Source: CAYMDP01 sp964389375 (GTDB taxonomy: Bacteria > Bdellovibrionota > Bdellovibrionia > Bdellovibrionales > UBA1609). Taken from it: a stretch of DNA of 58,564 bases. Every line of letters begins with the position of its first letter. The stretch's first letter is position 1. The stretch covers positions 1 through 58,564 of the forward strand of contig CAYMDP010000014.1 of the NCBI GenBank assembly GCA_964389375.1, in the 5' to 3' direction. Below, one piece after another: positions 17,430 to 25,861 of this stretch. Both the position numbers and the translations under genes were made by a program. The notes under the pieces were generated by a model. That model saw only the letters and a list, made by a program, of their open reading frames with translations. It had not been told where the DNA came from and did no database searches.

Positions 17430-18530
17430 ATGTTCCTTCTCGTGAACGAAATGATTTCCCCGACTGAATTTTTATCTTTTGTAAAATCGAGCTCAAGGGG
17501 CCTCGTCTCTATTGATGTCAGAAGTGAAGTTGAGTTCGAAAAGGGAAATTTTCCTGGATCTGTGAATCTTCCGATCCTAAAGCAAGAGCACCGAGAGCAA
17601 GTTGGGATTGCCTATAAGAAATTGGGGCAAGAGTCCGCACTTCGAGTTGGACATCAGCTTGTAGATCCCCTTCGACCCGCCCTTGTGGAATCTTGGACAG
17701 CCGCGTTTAACTCTCAATCCTTCGATCAGCGTATCCTTTTTTGTTGGAGAGGGGGACTTCGTTCAAAAATTTCTCAGCAATGGCTTGAAGAGGCGGGTGT
17801 CCAGACCTTAAGGGTCGAAGGCGGATACAAAGCGATTCGAACCCATCTGCTTCAAAGAATCGAGACCTATCGCCATAGCCCCCTGATTTTATCGGGAATG
17901 ACTGGAAGTGGGAAGACGGAGTTATTGCATGAATTGTCTTCTGAGTCGGTTCTCGATTTAGAAGATTTAGCACTTCATCGCGGGAGTGCTTTTGGTCCAA
18001 GGCCCAACGTTCCGCAGCCAAGTCAGCAAACTTTCGAGAATAAGCTGGGCCTGCGACTGTGGAATATCGATCAGCCTTTGATCCTTGAGGATGAAAGTCG
18101 CATGATCGGAAGATGCGCCTTGCCGAACTCCTTGATTGATCTCATGAGCGAGGCAAACTGCGTTCTTTTGAAAGAATCTCTCGAACAAAGAAGCCAGAGA
18201 GTCTATAAAGAGTATGTGGAAGCTGCGGCTGCGGACTACGGAAGTGTGCGCAGGGTGTGTGACATTTATCAAACTCACCTCGCTCGGATTCAGTCGCGCC
18301 TTGGGGGCTTGCTGTTTGATCAGATCCGGTCTCAGATGAGCGCGGCTTTCGAGGGTGAAGTGCTCGAATATGCTCGGCATCAGAATTGGATTGAGAATCT
18401 ACTCGTGAACTACTACGATCGACTTTACAGTTTTTCATTTCAGAAAAAAAATCGAAAGCTTGCCTACGAGGGAGATAGAAAGTCCTGCCATGAGTACCTC
18501 ACGTCTTATATTGATCGGCGGCGGTCATAG
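17430..18530 (+). CDS. mnmH: tRNA 2-selenouridine synthase
   Basis: MnmH (SelU, YbbB) replaces the 2-thio sulfur of the wobble uridine in certain tRNAs with selenium from selenophosphate. The 366-residue protein has an N-terminal rhodanese domain whose active-site loop CWRGGLRS puts the catalytic Cys at about residue 105, and a C-terminal P-loop domain with GMTGSGKT (about 156-163). Both domains and the length match the family. The start is uncertain: ATG 17430 is used, but ATG 17451 is possible. The selenophosphate synthetase gene begins 41 bases before the end of this gene, so enzyme and selenium donor are made together. Confidence 0.92.
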   Translation: MFLLVNEMISPTEFLSFVKSSSRGLVSIDVRSEVEFEKGNFPGSVNLPILKQEHREQVGIAYKKLGQESALRVGHQLVDPLRPALVESWTAAFNSQSFDQRILFCWRGGLRSKISQQWLEEAGVQTLRVEGGYKAIRTHLLQRIETYRHSPLILSGMTGSGKTELLHELSSESVLDLEDLALHRGSAFGPRPNVPQPSQQTFENKLGLRLWNIDQPLILEDESRMIGRCALPNSLIDLMSEANCVLLKESLEQRSQRVYKEYVEAAAADYGSVRRVCDIYQTHLARIQSRLGGLLFDQIRSQMSAAFEGEVLEYARHQNWIENLLVNYYDRLYSFSFQKKNRKLAYEGDRKSCHEYLTSYIDRRRS

Positions 18531-20643
18531 TCATATTCAGTTTTTGAAATCCTGGGCTATGGCAAAATCGCCAAAAGTTCACGAGATCATGCTGGTATCT
18601 GACACGGTCCAGACTCCATATTCAGGGATGCTTCCGGGATGGATGGCGGGGTTTTACCAATCAAATGAACTCTACTTTGACCTATGGAAAATCTGTGAGC
18701 GCGCGGGTGTGGTTTTTATCCCTGAGGCTTGTTCGCGATTGGATTTGAAAAATAAGCGAATGGAGTTAAGTTCGGGTCGAGAAATCGAGTTTGATTTTTT
18801 GTCGATCAATGTGGGTGTCACGCCCGAAGTAAACCAGATCGCTCTTGAAGGTCTGGGATTTCAGCGGAGTCTTTTTTTAAAACCGATCTCTCGCCTTCAA
18901 AAAAGCTTGGAAAAAGTTTTGAATGAACCAAGTTCAAAACTTGAGGACTTGAAAGTTGGAATTGTGGGGGGCGGCGCCTCGGGCTTTGAAACATCAATTG
19001 CTTTAGATCTGGGGTTTCAGTCAAGAGGCCGGAAGGCAAAGATCAAGATTTATCAGTCCGGCGATTTTTTGGCGGGTCATAGTACGGCGGTAAAAAAACG
19101 AGCTCAGAAAATATTAAGTCATAAGGGCATCGATTTAGTTTTAGATCAGAGGGTTCGGGGTTTTGATGGTGCAGAACTTAAATTTAACTCCGGCCCAAAT
19201 GAAAAGACGGATCTTTTAGTGATTGCGACGCAAGCTCGACCGCCCCAGTTTTTTAAGGACTCCGGCTTAAGTTTGGACTCTTTGGGTTTTGTTCGAGTAG
19301 ATGAGTCCTTAAGATCGATTTCTCATCCTTTTGTTTTTGCTGCGGGAGATTGCATTAGCTTTGCGAGTAAGGCGCTTCCAAAGTCGGGCGTCTATGCTGT
19401 TCGGCAGGGGCCCATTTTGCGTGATAACCTGTTCCGCCAGCTGCAGGGGAAAGATAGATTTAAGAAATTCCATCCTCAGAAACGAACATTGGCCTTGATG
19501 ACGAGTGGGCATAAAAGAGCCCTGCTTTCTTACGGCCCTCTTGCTTTAGAATCTGCCTGGCTTTGGACTTTCAAAGATAAAATCGATCGTGCATTTATGC
19601 GTCGGTTTGGTGCTGAGGCGATTTTGTCAACGGGTTCAATGGCGATGGGTGAGACGCCGCAGACAGAGACCAATCAGTGCGGAGGTTGCGGAAGTAAGGT
19701 CAGTTGGGACGTGTTAAAAGGAGGCTTGCGGAATCTTGAAGCCGAAGCCCTTCAGGACGCAGGCCATTTGGATTTTCGGTCGCGAAAAATTTTTGGATCC
19801 ATCGATGGCTTTCGTAGTTTTACTAAGGATCATTTTTTATTCGGAAAAATTGCCTGCCTTCATGCGATCAGTGATGTTTTTGCTCAAGGTGTTTCTCCGG
19901 AAGCAGCCCTGGTCTCGCTGACTCTTCCAGTTTTACCCGCTCGAAGGCAAAGCCAACTTTTAAAAGAAGTGACTGCGGGTATTCAAAATGTCTTCGACTT
20001 ACATAAAATTCGTCTTTTAAAAGGTCATACCTCCGAGGGGGCTGAGCTTTCGGTGCATATCGCAATCCTGGGCTCTTCGGACAAGAGCGAGACCATCAAG
20101 CAAGGGGCTCGCGAAGGGGATGTTCTGATTTTGACCAAAGCACTGGGGCTAGGCGGAATCTTACACGGACAAATGAAAGGGGAGATCGATGGCGATTCCT
20201 TGTTTGAGGCCTATCGAGAGTTGGATCTTCTTCCTCCTCAAATTCTGGAAGTTCTGAATGGGCCTTCAGTTTCGGCTGCTACGGATTTAACTGGCTTTGG
20301 TTTAATCGGGCATAGCCTCGAAATGCTCAAAGGAACTGGCTTAGGACTTGAGTTGGATCAGAACTCGATTCCAGTCCTAAAGGGCTTTGAACAGCTATTT
20401 CAGCGCGGAGTTCGGAGTTATCTAAATGCAAAGAATTACTCCAGCTTTAAGGATCAGCTTCCAAAAGATTTTATTTACGAAGAGCATGGGGCCATTTTTG
20501 ACCCCCAAACAAATGGGGGCTTTTTGATTGCAAGCTCAAATCCCTCACTGGTTGAGACTTTAAGGGAAATGGGATATGCAAATGCCAGTGTGATCGGACG
20601 TTTTTCGGCTTGGTCCGATGGTCCGAGAGTCTCTTTTAGGTAG
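18490..20643 (+). CDS. selD: Fusion of FAD/NAD(P)-dependent oxidoreductase and selenophosphate synthetase
   Basis: A 717-residue two-domain protein. Residues 1 to about 380 form an NDH-2-like FAD oxidoreductase (LILIGGGHSH as dinucleotide motif, VGIVGGGASGFE as second, FVFAAGDC before the end). From about residue 395 a full SelD domain follows: CGGCGSK with catalytic Cys 400 (codon TGC, not Sec) and Lys 403, ISDVFAQG, and NGGFLIA near the end. SelD makes selenophosphate from selenide and ATP; the oxidoreductase may supply or reduce selenium, which is an inference. ATG 18490 lies inside mnmH, so the genes overlap. This fusion is known in several bacterial lines. No selA, selB or Sec gene is seen here. 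Confidence 0.92.
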   Translation: MSTSRLILIGGGHSHIQFLKSWAMAKSPKVHEIMLVSDTVQTPYSGMLPGWMAGFYQSNELYFDLWKICERAGVVFIPEACSRLDLKNKRMELSSGREIEFDFLSINVGVTPEVNQIALEGLGFQRSLFLKPISRLQKSLEKVLNEPSSKLEDLKVGIVGGGASGFETSIALDLGFQSRGRKAKIKIYQSGDFLAGHSTAVKKRAQKILSHKGIDLVLDQRVRGFDGAELKFNSGPNEKTDLLVIATQARPPQFFKDSGLSLDSLGFVRVDESLRSISHPFVFAAGDCISFASKALPKSGVYAVRQGPILRDNLFRQLQGKDRFKKFHPQKRTLALMTSGHKRALLSYGPLALESAWLWTFKDKIDRAFMRRFGAEAILSTGSMAMGETPQTETNQCGGCGSKVSWDVLKGGLRNLEAEALQDAGHLDFRSRKIFGSIDGFRSFTKDHFLFGKIACLHAISDVFAQGVSPEAALVSLTLPVLPARRQSQLLKEVTAGIQNVFDLHKIRLLKGHTSEGAELSVHIAILGSSDKSETIKQGAREGDVLILTKALGLGGILHGQMKGEIDGDSLFEAYRELDLLPPQILEVLNGPSVSAATDLTGFGLIGHSLEMLKGTGLGLELDQNSIPVLKGFEQLFQRGVRSYLNAKNYSSFKDQLPKDFIYEEHGAIFDPQTNGGFLIASSNPSLVETLREMGYANASVIGRFSAWSDGPRVSFR

Positions 20644-20651
20644 GAGTTTTT

Positions 20652-21263
20652 TTGTCTTATAAAGTTAAAGATCATTATTTCTTGAAAGCGAAAAAAGAAA
20701 ATTTTGCGGCTCGCTCCGTTTATAAGCTGGAAGAAATTGATCAAAAATTTAAGCTGTTCAAAAGTGGACAAAAAATTTTGGATTTGGGTGCAGCACCTGG
20801 TTCGTGGTCACAGTATGCCTCTAAAAAAGTTGGCCCTCAGGGCTTGGTCATTGGGATAGATTTAACGGAGATTACTTTACGTCTTCCTAACGCTATTTTT
20901 GTTCAAGGAGACATGCTTGAGCTGGATTTAGCCGCAGTCTTGAAGCAGAATTCTTCAGAAGATGCGCGATTTGATCTAGTCATATCCGACATGGCACCGA
21001 ACACGACCGGAATTCGTATGACCGATCAGGCCAGATCCTTAGAGCTTTGTGAACAAGCTTTAAAGGTGGCGCAAAGTTACTTAAAGCCGGGCGGAAGTTT
21101 TATTTGCAAGCTCTTTCATTCGGATGACTTTAAGAGTTTAAAAAATCAAATTCTTGCGGACTATCAAAAATTTGAGGCGGTAAAACCTAAAAGTACCCGC
21201 TCTTCGAGCAAAGAAATTTTTTTAGTGGGCTTGAAGAAAAAAACCGCTGGGAGCAAGCCCTAA
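20652..21263 (+). CDS. rlmE: 23S rRNA 2'-O-ribose methyltransferase RlmE
   Basis: RlmE (FtsJ/RrmJ) methylates the 2'-O of U2552 in 23S rRNA during late 50S assembly. The 203-residue protein shows SAM motif I LDLGAAPGSWSQYA, and the K-D-K-E catalytic set is plausible from RSVYKLEE (Lys), ISDMAPNTTG (Asp), FICKLF (Lys) and SSKEIFLV (Glu). The TTG start is set by TAGGAG, which includes the selD stop codon. It therefore follows the selenium genes closely and is probably cotranscribed, which groups three RNA-modification-related functions. Length matches E. coli RlmE (209). Confidence 0.92.
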   Translation: MSYKVKDHYFLKAKKENFAARSVYKLEEIDQKFKLFKSGQKILDLGAAPGSWSQYASKKVGPQGLVIGIDLTEITLRLPNAIFVQGDMLELDLAAVLKQNSSEDARFDLVISDMAPNTTGIRMTDQARSLELCEQALKVAQSYLKPGGSFICKLFHSDDFKSLKNQILADYQKFEAVKPKSTRSSSKEIFLVGLKKKTAGSKP

Positions 21264-21296
21264 AATAGGACAGCGCTAATATTTTGGCCTTAGCCA

Positions 21297-22331
21297 TTAG
21301 TTCTGCCTTTCTGAAACCTGATTGGTCTCGAGGATTCGAATTTTTAAAGGATCTTCAAAATAAGTCGAAGAAGATTTAGGTCCCATCGCTAATGCTCGTT
21401 CAGGATTAGGTCGTGTTGAGTTTCGGACTTTACCCTGTAGGTTTTTTTCATGAAGGCCGGTGCGCAAAATATGTTGAGCCAGCTGCTTTGCACTCTCAAG
21501 CTCTGGGTAGTGATGTAGAGTCAGTGCGGCCAGTCCGGTAATCGAGGCCGTTGCTTGAGAGGTTCCTGTCATTGCGCCATATTTTTTTCCGGGAAGTGCA
21601 GAGCGGATGTCCAGCCCTAAGGCGACAGTGTCCACACTGTCTACTCCAAAATTGCTACTTTTTAGAAGTTGCCCCTCTCGGTCGATGGCGGCGACCGAGA
21701 TCATATTTGAGAGTTTATAGGCGGCGGGGTAGTAGGGGCTTTTATCTGAATTTTGACCATCATTTCCAGCCGCGCAAACAAAAAGAATATTTTTGCTCTG
21801 GCTTGCGAGGATGGCTTTTTGTTCTTCTGAGTTGAAGTCGGGACCACCGGCGGAATAATTGATAATTTTTGCTCCCATTTTGTTCGCATAATTGATGGCC
21901 AAGATGGTATTTCGGACATGCTGATCTCCGCTAAGTTTTGGATCGTAGTATTTTAAGACCATAAACCGAACGGGTGCGGCCCTTGCTTCTTTGGCAATGA
22001 TGCCCGCGACATGTGTGCCGTGGCCATGAAGGTCTTGAACCTGGGATGAGTTGTCTACAAAGTTCCATCCGGTCACATCATCTATAAATCCATTTCCATC
22101 GTCATCGATGTTATTGGTCGCTTTATCACGCCCATTCTTGTCGAGACCAGTTTCACCTGGGTTCTGCCAAATCATGCTTTTAAAGGCAGGGTGCTTCAGA
22201 TCAAGACCGGTATCTATAATTGCGATAAGAATGGGTCTTGGGTCTTTGGTGGTCGCGGCAGCCTTAAGTTGTGGAGTCAGGAGGAAGTTTAAGAAAAGCA
22301 GAATCAACTTTATACTAAAGCGGTAGGTCAT
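21297..22331 (-). CDS. Secreted subtilisin-like serine protease (S8)
   Basis: A 344-residue exported subtilase. After a signal peptide (about 25 residues) the catalytic triad is complete: Asp in IIDTGLD (about residue 40), His 104 in HGHGTHVAG and Ser 258 in GTSQATAS, with oxyanion Asn in AAGND. An acidic DDDGNGFIDD loop between Asp and His resembles the calcium site of the family. There is almost no propeptide between the signal and the catalytic domain, so folding may not need one. Its start lies 17 bases inside the end of the YD-repeat protein gene, so the two are cotranslated. A role in degrading external or prey protein is only an inference. Confidence 0.9.
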   Translation of the reverse strand: MTYRFSIKLILLFLNFLLTPQLKAAATTKDPRPILIAIIDTGLDLKHPAFKSMIWQNPGETGLDKNGRDKATNNIDDDGNGFIDDVTGWNFVDNSSQVQDLHGHGTHVAGIIAKEARAAPVRFMVLKYYDPKLSGDQHVRNTILAINYANKMGAKIINYSAGGPDFNSEEQKAILASQSKNILFVCAAGNDGQNSDKSPYYPAAYKLSNMISVAAIDREGQLLKSSNFGVDSVDTVALGLDIRSALPGKKYGAMTGTSQATASITGLAALTLHHYPELESAKQLAQHILRTGLHEKNLQGKVRNSTRPNPERALAMGPKSSSTYFEDPLKIRILETNQVSERQN

Positions 22332-23676
22332 TAATAAACTCCTTTAAAAATGCGAGCGCAACTAGGTTTTGTTTTTCATTGTCATTAGAAGAGCCACTGG
22401 TGGGTTGTCGGTTTAAAATTCCAATGGGTTTTAAAGACAGAGATCGGTCCTTGGGCTCATAGCGGATCTCGTAGGCCGCACCCGAAGAGTGGCGGACTAG
22501 ATTAAGGTTTCCTAGGCTGTCATAGAAAAGTTCACTGGATTCTGTCGAAAGGGAACGTCCAAAGGGATCAGTTTTGTGAAGTATCACCGAAGAGGGTTTT
22601 CTGTCTTGCGGCGGGTAGAAGAGTTGGATTCGACTGGAATGCCCGTTTTTTGCGATAAGACGCCCGAGGGGATCATAGACATAATCCATTCTCTTACCCT
22701 CTTGATAAACATTAAGAGGTCTTGAGGTCTCTGGGTCAAAATAAGTTTCTTTCTTTAGACCTTCGGAGACTTGCGAAAGTTTTTTAAGCGCCTGTTCGCC
22801 ACTGCTTCGTGGTGCAAATTCAAATTCATAGCGGCTTGAGTTTCGACTTGGATTTTTGAGGCACTGACTTGTGACTTGAACGGCTCGGCGTCTAAACGAG
22901 AGTCTTTCATAGAAATAGTTTTTACTGCAGCCATCTTCCAGAACAGAGCTGACGGAATCCAAATTTAGATTATATGTGATACTTCGGCTTTCTTTCCTCT
23001 CATCCGTCATTTTCGTAAGGTTGTGATGAGCATCATATTCGTACTGGCTCAAAACTCGATTTCCACTTGAAACCCGAACCAAGTTGAGGCCTTGATAGAT
23101 AAACCGCTGGCGATTTCCCTGGGATTCTATGCTTTGCACTTGCCTTGTCTCTTTCGAGAGACCGTAGCCGAACTGAATCAAAGGCCTTTTGCCGATATTT
23201 AAGGTATGGATGCGGTTCATCCTATCGTATTTAAATTTAAGCTCTGTACCCTCTTTTAAACGCCATAAAGTCCATTTTCCGCTTTTGTCGAAATGTCTTT
23301 CTTCGCCATCAAAATAGATCTGAGTGGTCGCGGCCCCCAGGACGACGAAGCGACTCTTTTCGTCTTGCTTAGATTTGTAAAGCCCATCGGATCCCTGTTT
23401 TTTATAGATGACACTTATTCCTTGAAGACAGTCGAACCTTTCGATTTGATCCTCTTTGATTTCGATTCGAAGTTCGAGGTTCGAACACCAGCCAAATCCA
23501 AAAAGTCCTGAGTGAAGGCTTCGGCTCGAGTAAGTCCTCTCAAGATAGAGCCCTTTCATGATCTCAATGTCTAGGTTTGAGACTTGGTAGCTTCCATCTA
23601 TTAAGTTCACTGAGGCCAAGCTGATCGAGCTAAGCCCAAGCAGTTGAGCGATAAAGATTTGAATTAAAGTTTTCAT
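22315..23676 (-). CDS. Secreted RHS/YD-repeat protein, short
   Basis: A 453-residue exported protein of the RHS type. The signal peptide (MKTLIQIFIAQLLG onward) is followed by a DUF6531-like start (VNLIDGSYQVSNLDIEI, LERTYSSRS, FGFGWCSNLELRI) and several YD-like repeats, for example YEYDAHHNLTKMTDE, YDPLGRLIAKNG and YDSLGNLNLVRH. Full RHS proteins are over 1000 residues and carry a variable toxin after a DPxGxx core boundary; here there is no such C-terminus. The start is ATG 23676 by signal-peptide fit; ATG 23688 and TTG 23694 are alternatives. The subtilase follows with a 17-base overlap. Confidence 0.75.
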   Translation of the reverse strand: MKTLIQIFIAQLLGLSSISLASVNLIDGSYQVSNLDIEIMKGLYLERTYSSRSLHSGLFGFGWCSNLELRIEIKEDQIERFDCLQGISVIYKKQGSDGLYKSKQDEKSRFVVLGAATTQIYFDGEERHFDKSGKWTLWRLKEGTELKFKYDRMNRIHTLNIGKRPLIQFGYGLSKETRQVQSIESQGNRQRFIYQGLNLVRVSSGNRVLSQYEYDAHHNLTKMTDERKESRSITYNLNLDSVSSVLEDGCSKNYFYERLSFRRRAVQVTSQCLKNPSRNSSRYEFEFAPRSSGEQALKKLSQVSEGLKKETYFDPETSRPLNVYQEGKRMDYVYDPLGRLIAKNGHSSRIQLFYPPQDRKPSSVILHKTDPFGRSLSTESSELFYDSLGNLNLVRHSSGAAYEIRYEPKDRSLSLKPIGILNRQPTSGSSNDNEKQNLVALAFLKEFINDLPL

Positions 23677-23968
23677 ATAGATCTGCATGAGCAAGTCCGA
23701 GACCAGCTCTTCTGGGCCTGTGCTCGATCTTGTCCTGCAAGATTTTTTCGAATGTCTGTCAGTAAAGTATTTGTTGAGTTCAAGCGCAATTGATCAGCAG
23801 AATTGAATTTGCATTCGATTTTTTCAGATGTTCGAAAGCCGGCTGAGGCAAATCTTGTGGTCAAGTGTTAGGCTTTTGGAAACTATCGAAAAGCTTCAAT
23901 TATGTCCAAAATATGGCATTTCGCTCTAGTCTAGACAGTTGAGGCCTGGATTGAAAGAAGACCAGGAA

Positions 23969-25084
23969 TTAGGCAACCTTACCGGTTTCTTCCAGTTGGC
24001 CGGCGAGGCTTAATCTATTGCGTCCTGAGTTCTTTGACTTGTATAGAGCCATATCCGCTCTTTTGATCCAATTTGAGACATCTTCATCTTCGTGCATCTG
24101 GGCTATGCCCATGGAAACTGTGAATCGAATCTCAGACTTATCCATCACAAAGACTTCTTTTCGGATGCGCTTAAGGGTCTCGTTGGCAATGAGTTCGGCG
24201 TCATTGATCGTGTGGTCTGGGAGGATGACCGCGAACTCTTCTCCACCGATTCTGGCGACAAAGTCAGTCTCTCGGTGAAAGGTCTCTTGAAGAAGACGGA
24301 CGCATTCTTTAATAATGAAGTCTCCAGTGTCGTGGCCATAGGTATCATTGATTTTTTTGAAATGATCGATATCTAAGATAATCAAGGACACGGGCTTATT
24401 CGAGTGTTGGACAAGTTTAGTGTATTGGACTAATTGCTCATCAAAACTTTTTCTGTTGTAGGCCGAAGTCAGATGATCCCTGCGCATGCTGTGATTGGCT
24501 TCAACCAGACGCTTTTTAACCACATCGAGATTGCGTTTGATCGAACTCATTCTTTGGGTTCTTCGAGAATCTCTTCGTGATTGATATTCTGTATAAAAAT
24601 CGATGAACTCTCTAGATTTTGTTCTGAGCTGCTCGATGGAGTTGGATTCCACGGCATCCTTAAGGTGGGCCAAGCTTGTAGAAACCTCTTGATCTTGAAG
24701 CTTTTCGAAGCTGAGTTCATCGCTCAGTTGATCGACGAAATCCCAAATGATTCCTTTGAAATCGTCAAAGGTTTTGTGAATGAAGGTGTACTCGTCCACT
24801 CGATAGGCCGAAAAGAACTGGCGGAATCTGAAAAGTGTTCGTTCGAAGTCTTTTTTTTCTGGGTTTAAAAGTTCTCGGGCGAATTCGTCTAAAGTCTCTC
24901 GAATTTTTCTAACCGGGTGACTTTCAAGTTCGAAAAGATGTTTGTTGTAGACATCGATCATATAAAGCAAAGTGGCGCGATCTTCGGAAATACCTGGGGT
25001 TCCATCGGGACCGACGGGTCCTTGTTGATCGGGGTCCCACTCAAACCCAAACTGATCCACTAACTTTTTCATCCAAGTTTTCAA
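23969..25084 (-). CDS. Diguanylate cyclase (GGDEF)
   Basis: A 371-residue cytoplasmic enzyme that makes cyclic di-GMP from two GTP. The catalytic motif is GGEEF at residues 280-284, and the inhibitory I-site RETD (271-274) stands exactly five residues before it, so product feedback is expected. Residues 1-180 form a helical, Asp/Glu/Arg-rich region with no transmembrane segment and no sensor family that I recognise. The TTG start at 25084 is supported by AAGGAG six to seven bases upstream. It is monocistronic. A PilZ protein elsewhere in the window could be a receptor, but nothing ties the two together. Confidence 0.9.
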   Translation of the reverse strand: MKTWMKKLVDQFGFEWDPDQQGPVGPDGTPGISEDRATLLYMIDVYNKHLFELESHPVRKIRETLDEFARELLNPEKKDFERTLFRFRQFFSAYRVDEYTFIHKTFDDFKGIIWDFVDQLSDELSFEKLQDQEVSTSLAHLKDAVESNSIEQLRTKSREFIDFYTEYQSRRDSRRTQRMSSIKRNLDVVKKRLVEANHSMRRDHLTSAYNRKSFDEQLVQYTKLVQHSNKPVSLIILDIDHFKKINDTYGHDTGDFIIKECVRLLQETFHRETDFVARIGGEEFAVILPDHTINDAELIANETLKRIRKEVFVMDKSEIRFTVSMGIAQMHEDEDVSNWIKRADMALYKSKNSGRNRLSLAGQLEETGKVA

Positions 25085-25252
25085 ATGAATCTCCTTCGAG
25101 GTTGAAACGACAGGTTCCTCATCTTATTCGGCTTTAAACGTGGAGACATTGAGACCAATTTGAACTTCAGGGGTCTTGATCAATTGCATCCGACTTGCCT
25201 CGCGTGAAGATTTATTAGAGTCTGAGACCTGGTCCTGGACTGAGGTGGGGAA

Positions 25253-25777
25253 ATGAAGCAATACAGCGGACTTTTTAATGTGATTTTATTTCAGATCGGT
25301 TGGTGGACTTGTCTGTGGGCCGCCACGATAAAGATGCCTTGGATCGCCGCGGTGGTGACTTGTATTTTGTTGGGACTTCATCTGAAATTTGTATCGGATC
25401 AAAGAATGTCCGAGGCCAAATCAATACTGATCACCAGCCTTCTTGGGATCGGAATTGATTTTGTCCTTCTTAAATCCGGCTTGTTTTGGATTCAATTGGA
25501 TCAGTCGGTATTTTCCTTTCCGGTTTGGCTTGCTGGAATGTGGTTTTTGTTTTCGAGTACCTTGTCCCATTCGATGTCCAGCTTTCAGCAGCGTCCTCTT
25601 TGGGCGGCCGTTGCGGGGGGAGTATTTGGTCCGCTTTCCTATTATGTTGGGGAGAGTTTCGGGATCTTAAATTTTAATGAACCGCGATACTGGACTTTTT
25701 CTCTATTTGCTCTTTTGTGGTCCGTCTTGTTTCCCTCAGTTTTATGGATTCATAGACCAAAAATTAAAACCTCGTGA
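25253..25777 (+). CDS. DUF2878-like membrane protein
   Basis: A 174-residue integral membrane protein with about five hydrophobic segments: residues 8-25, 30-46, 60-78, 85-105 and 140-165. The opening NVILFQIGWWTCLWAA and the LWAAVAGGVFGPLSYY segment resemble DUF2878, a family of unknown function in Gram-negative bacteria. Start ATG 25253 has GAGGTGGGG in front of it. It lies just upstream of the ABC-F gene, with an 84-base gap, and may share its transcript. No catalytic motif is visible. Confidence 0.6.
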   Translation: MKQYSGLFNVILFQIGWWTCLWAATIKMPWIAAVVTCILLGLHLKFVSDQRMSEAKSILITSLLGIGIDFVLLKSGLFWIQLDQSVFSFPVWLAGMWFLFSSTLSHSMSSFQQRPLWAAVAGGVFGPLSYYVGESFGILNFNEPRYWTFSLFALLWSVLFPSVLWIHRPKIKTS

Positions 25778-25861
25778 TGAATCTTATTCTGTCATGAACC
25801 TTAGATTGAGTTTGAATTTTTTGTCTTGCTTAGGTAGCTTCGGACTTTTAGGGAGTCCAAG

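Noticed and set aside
19687..19689. Possible selenocysteine codon in selD
   Set aside because: The catalytic position is encoded by TGC, so this is the cysteine form.
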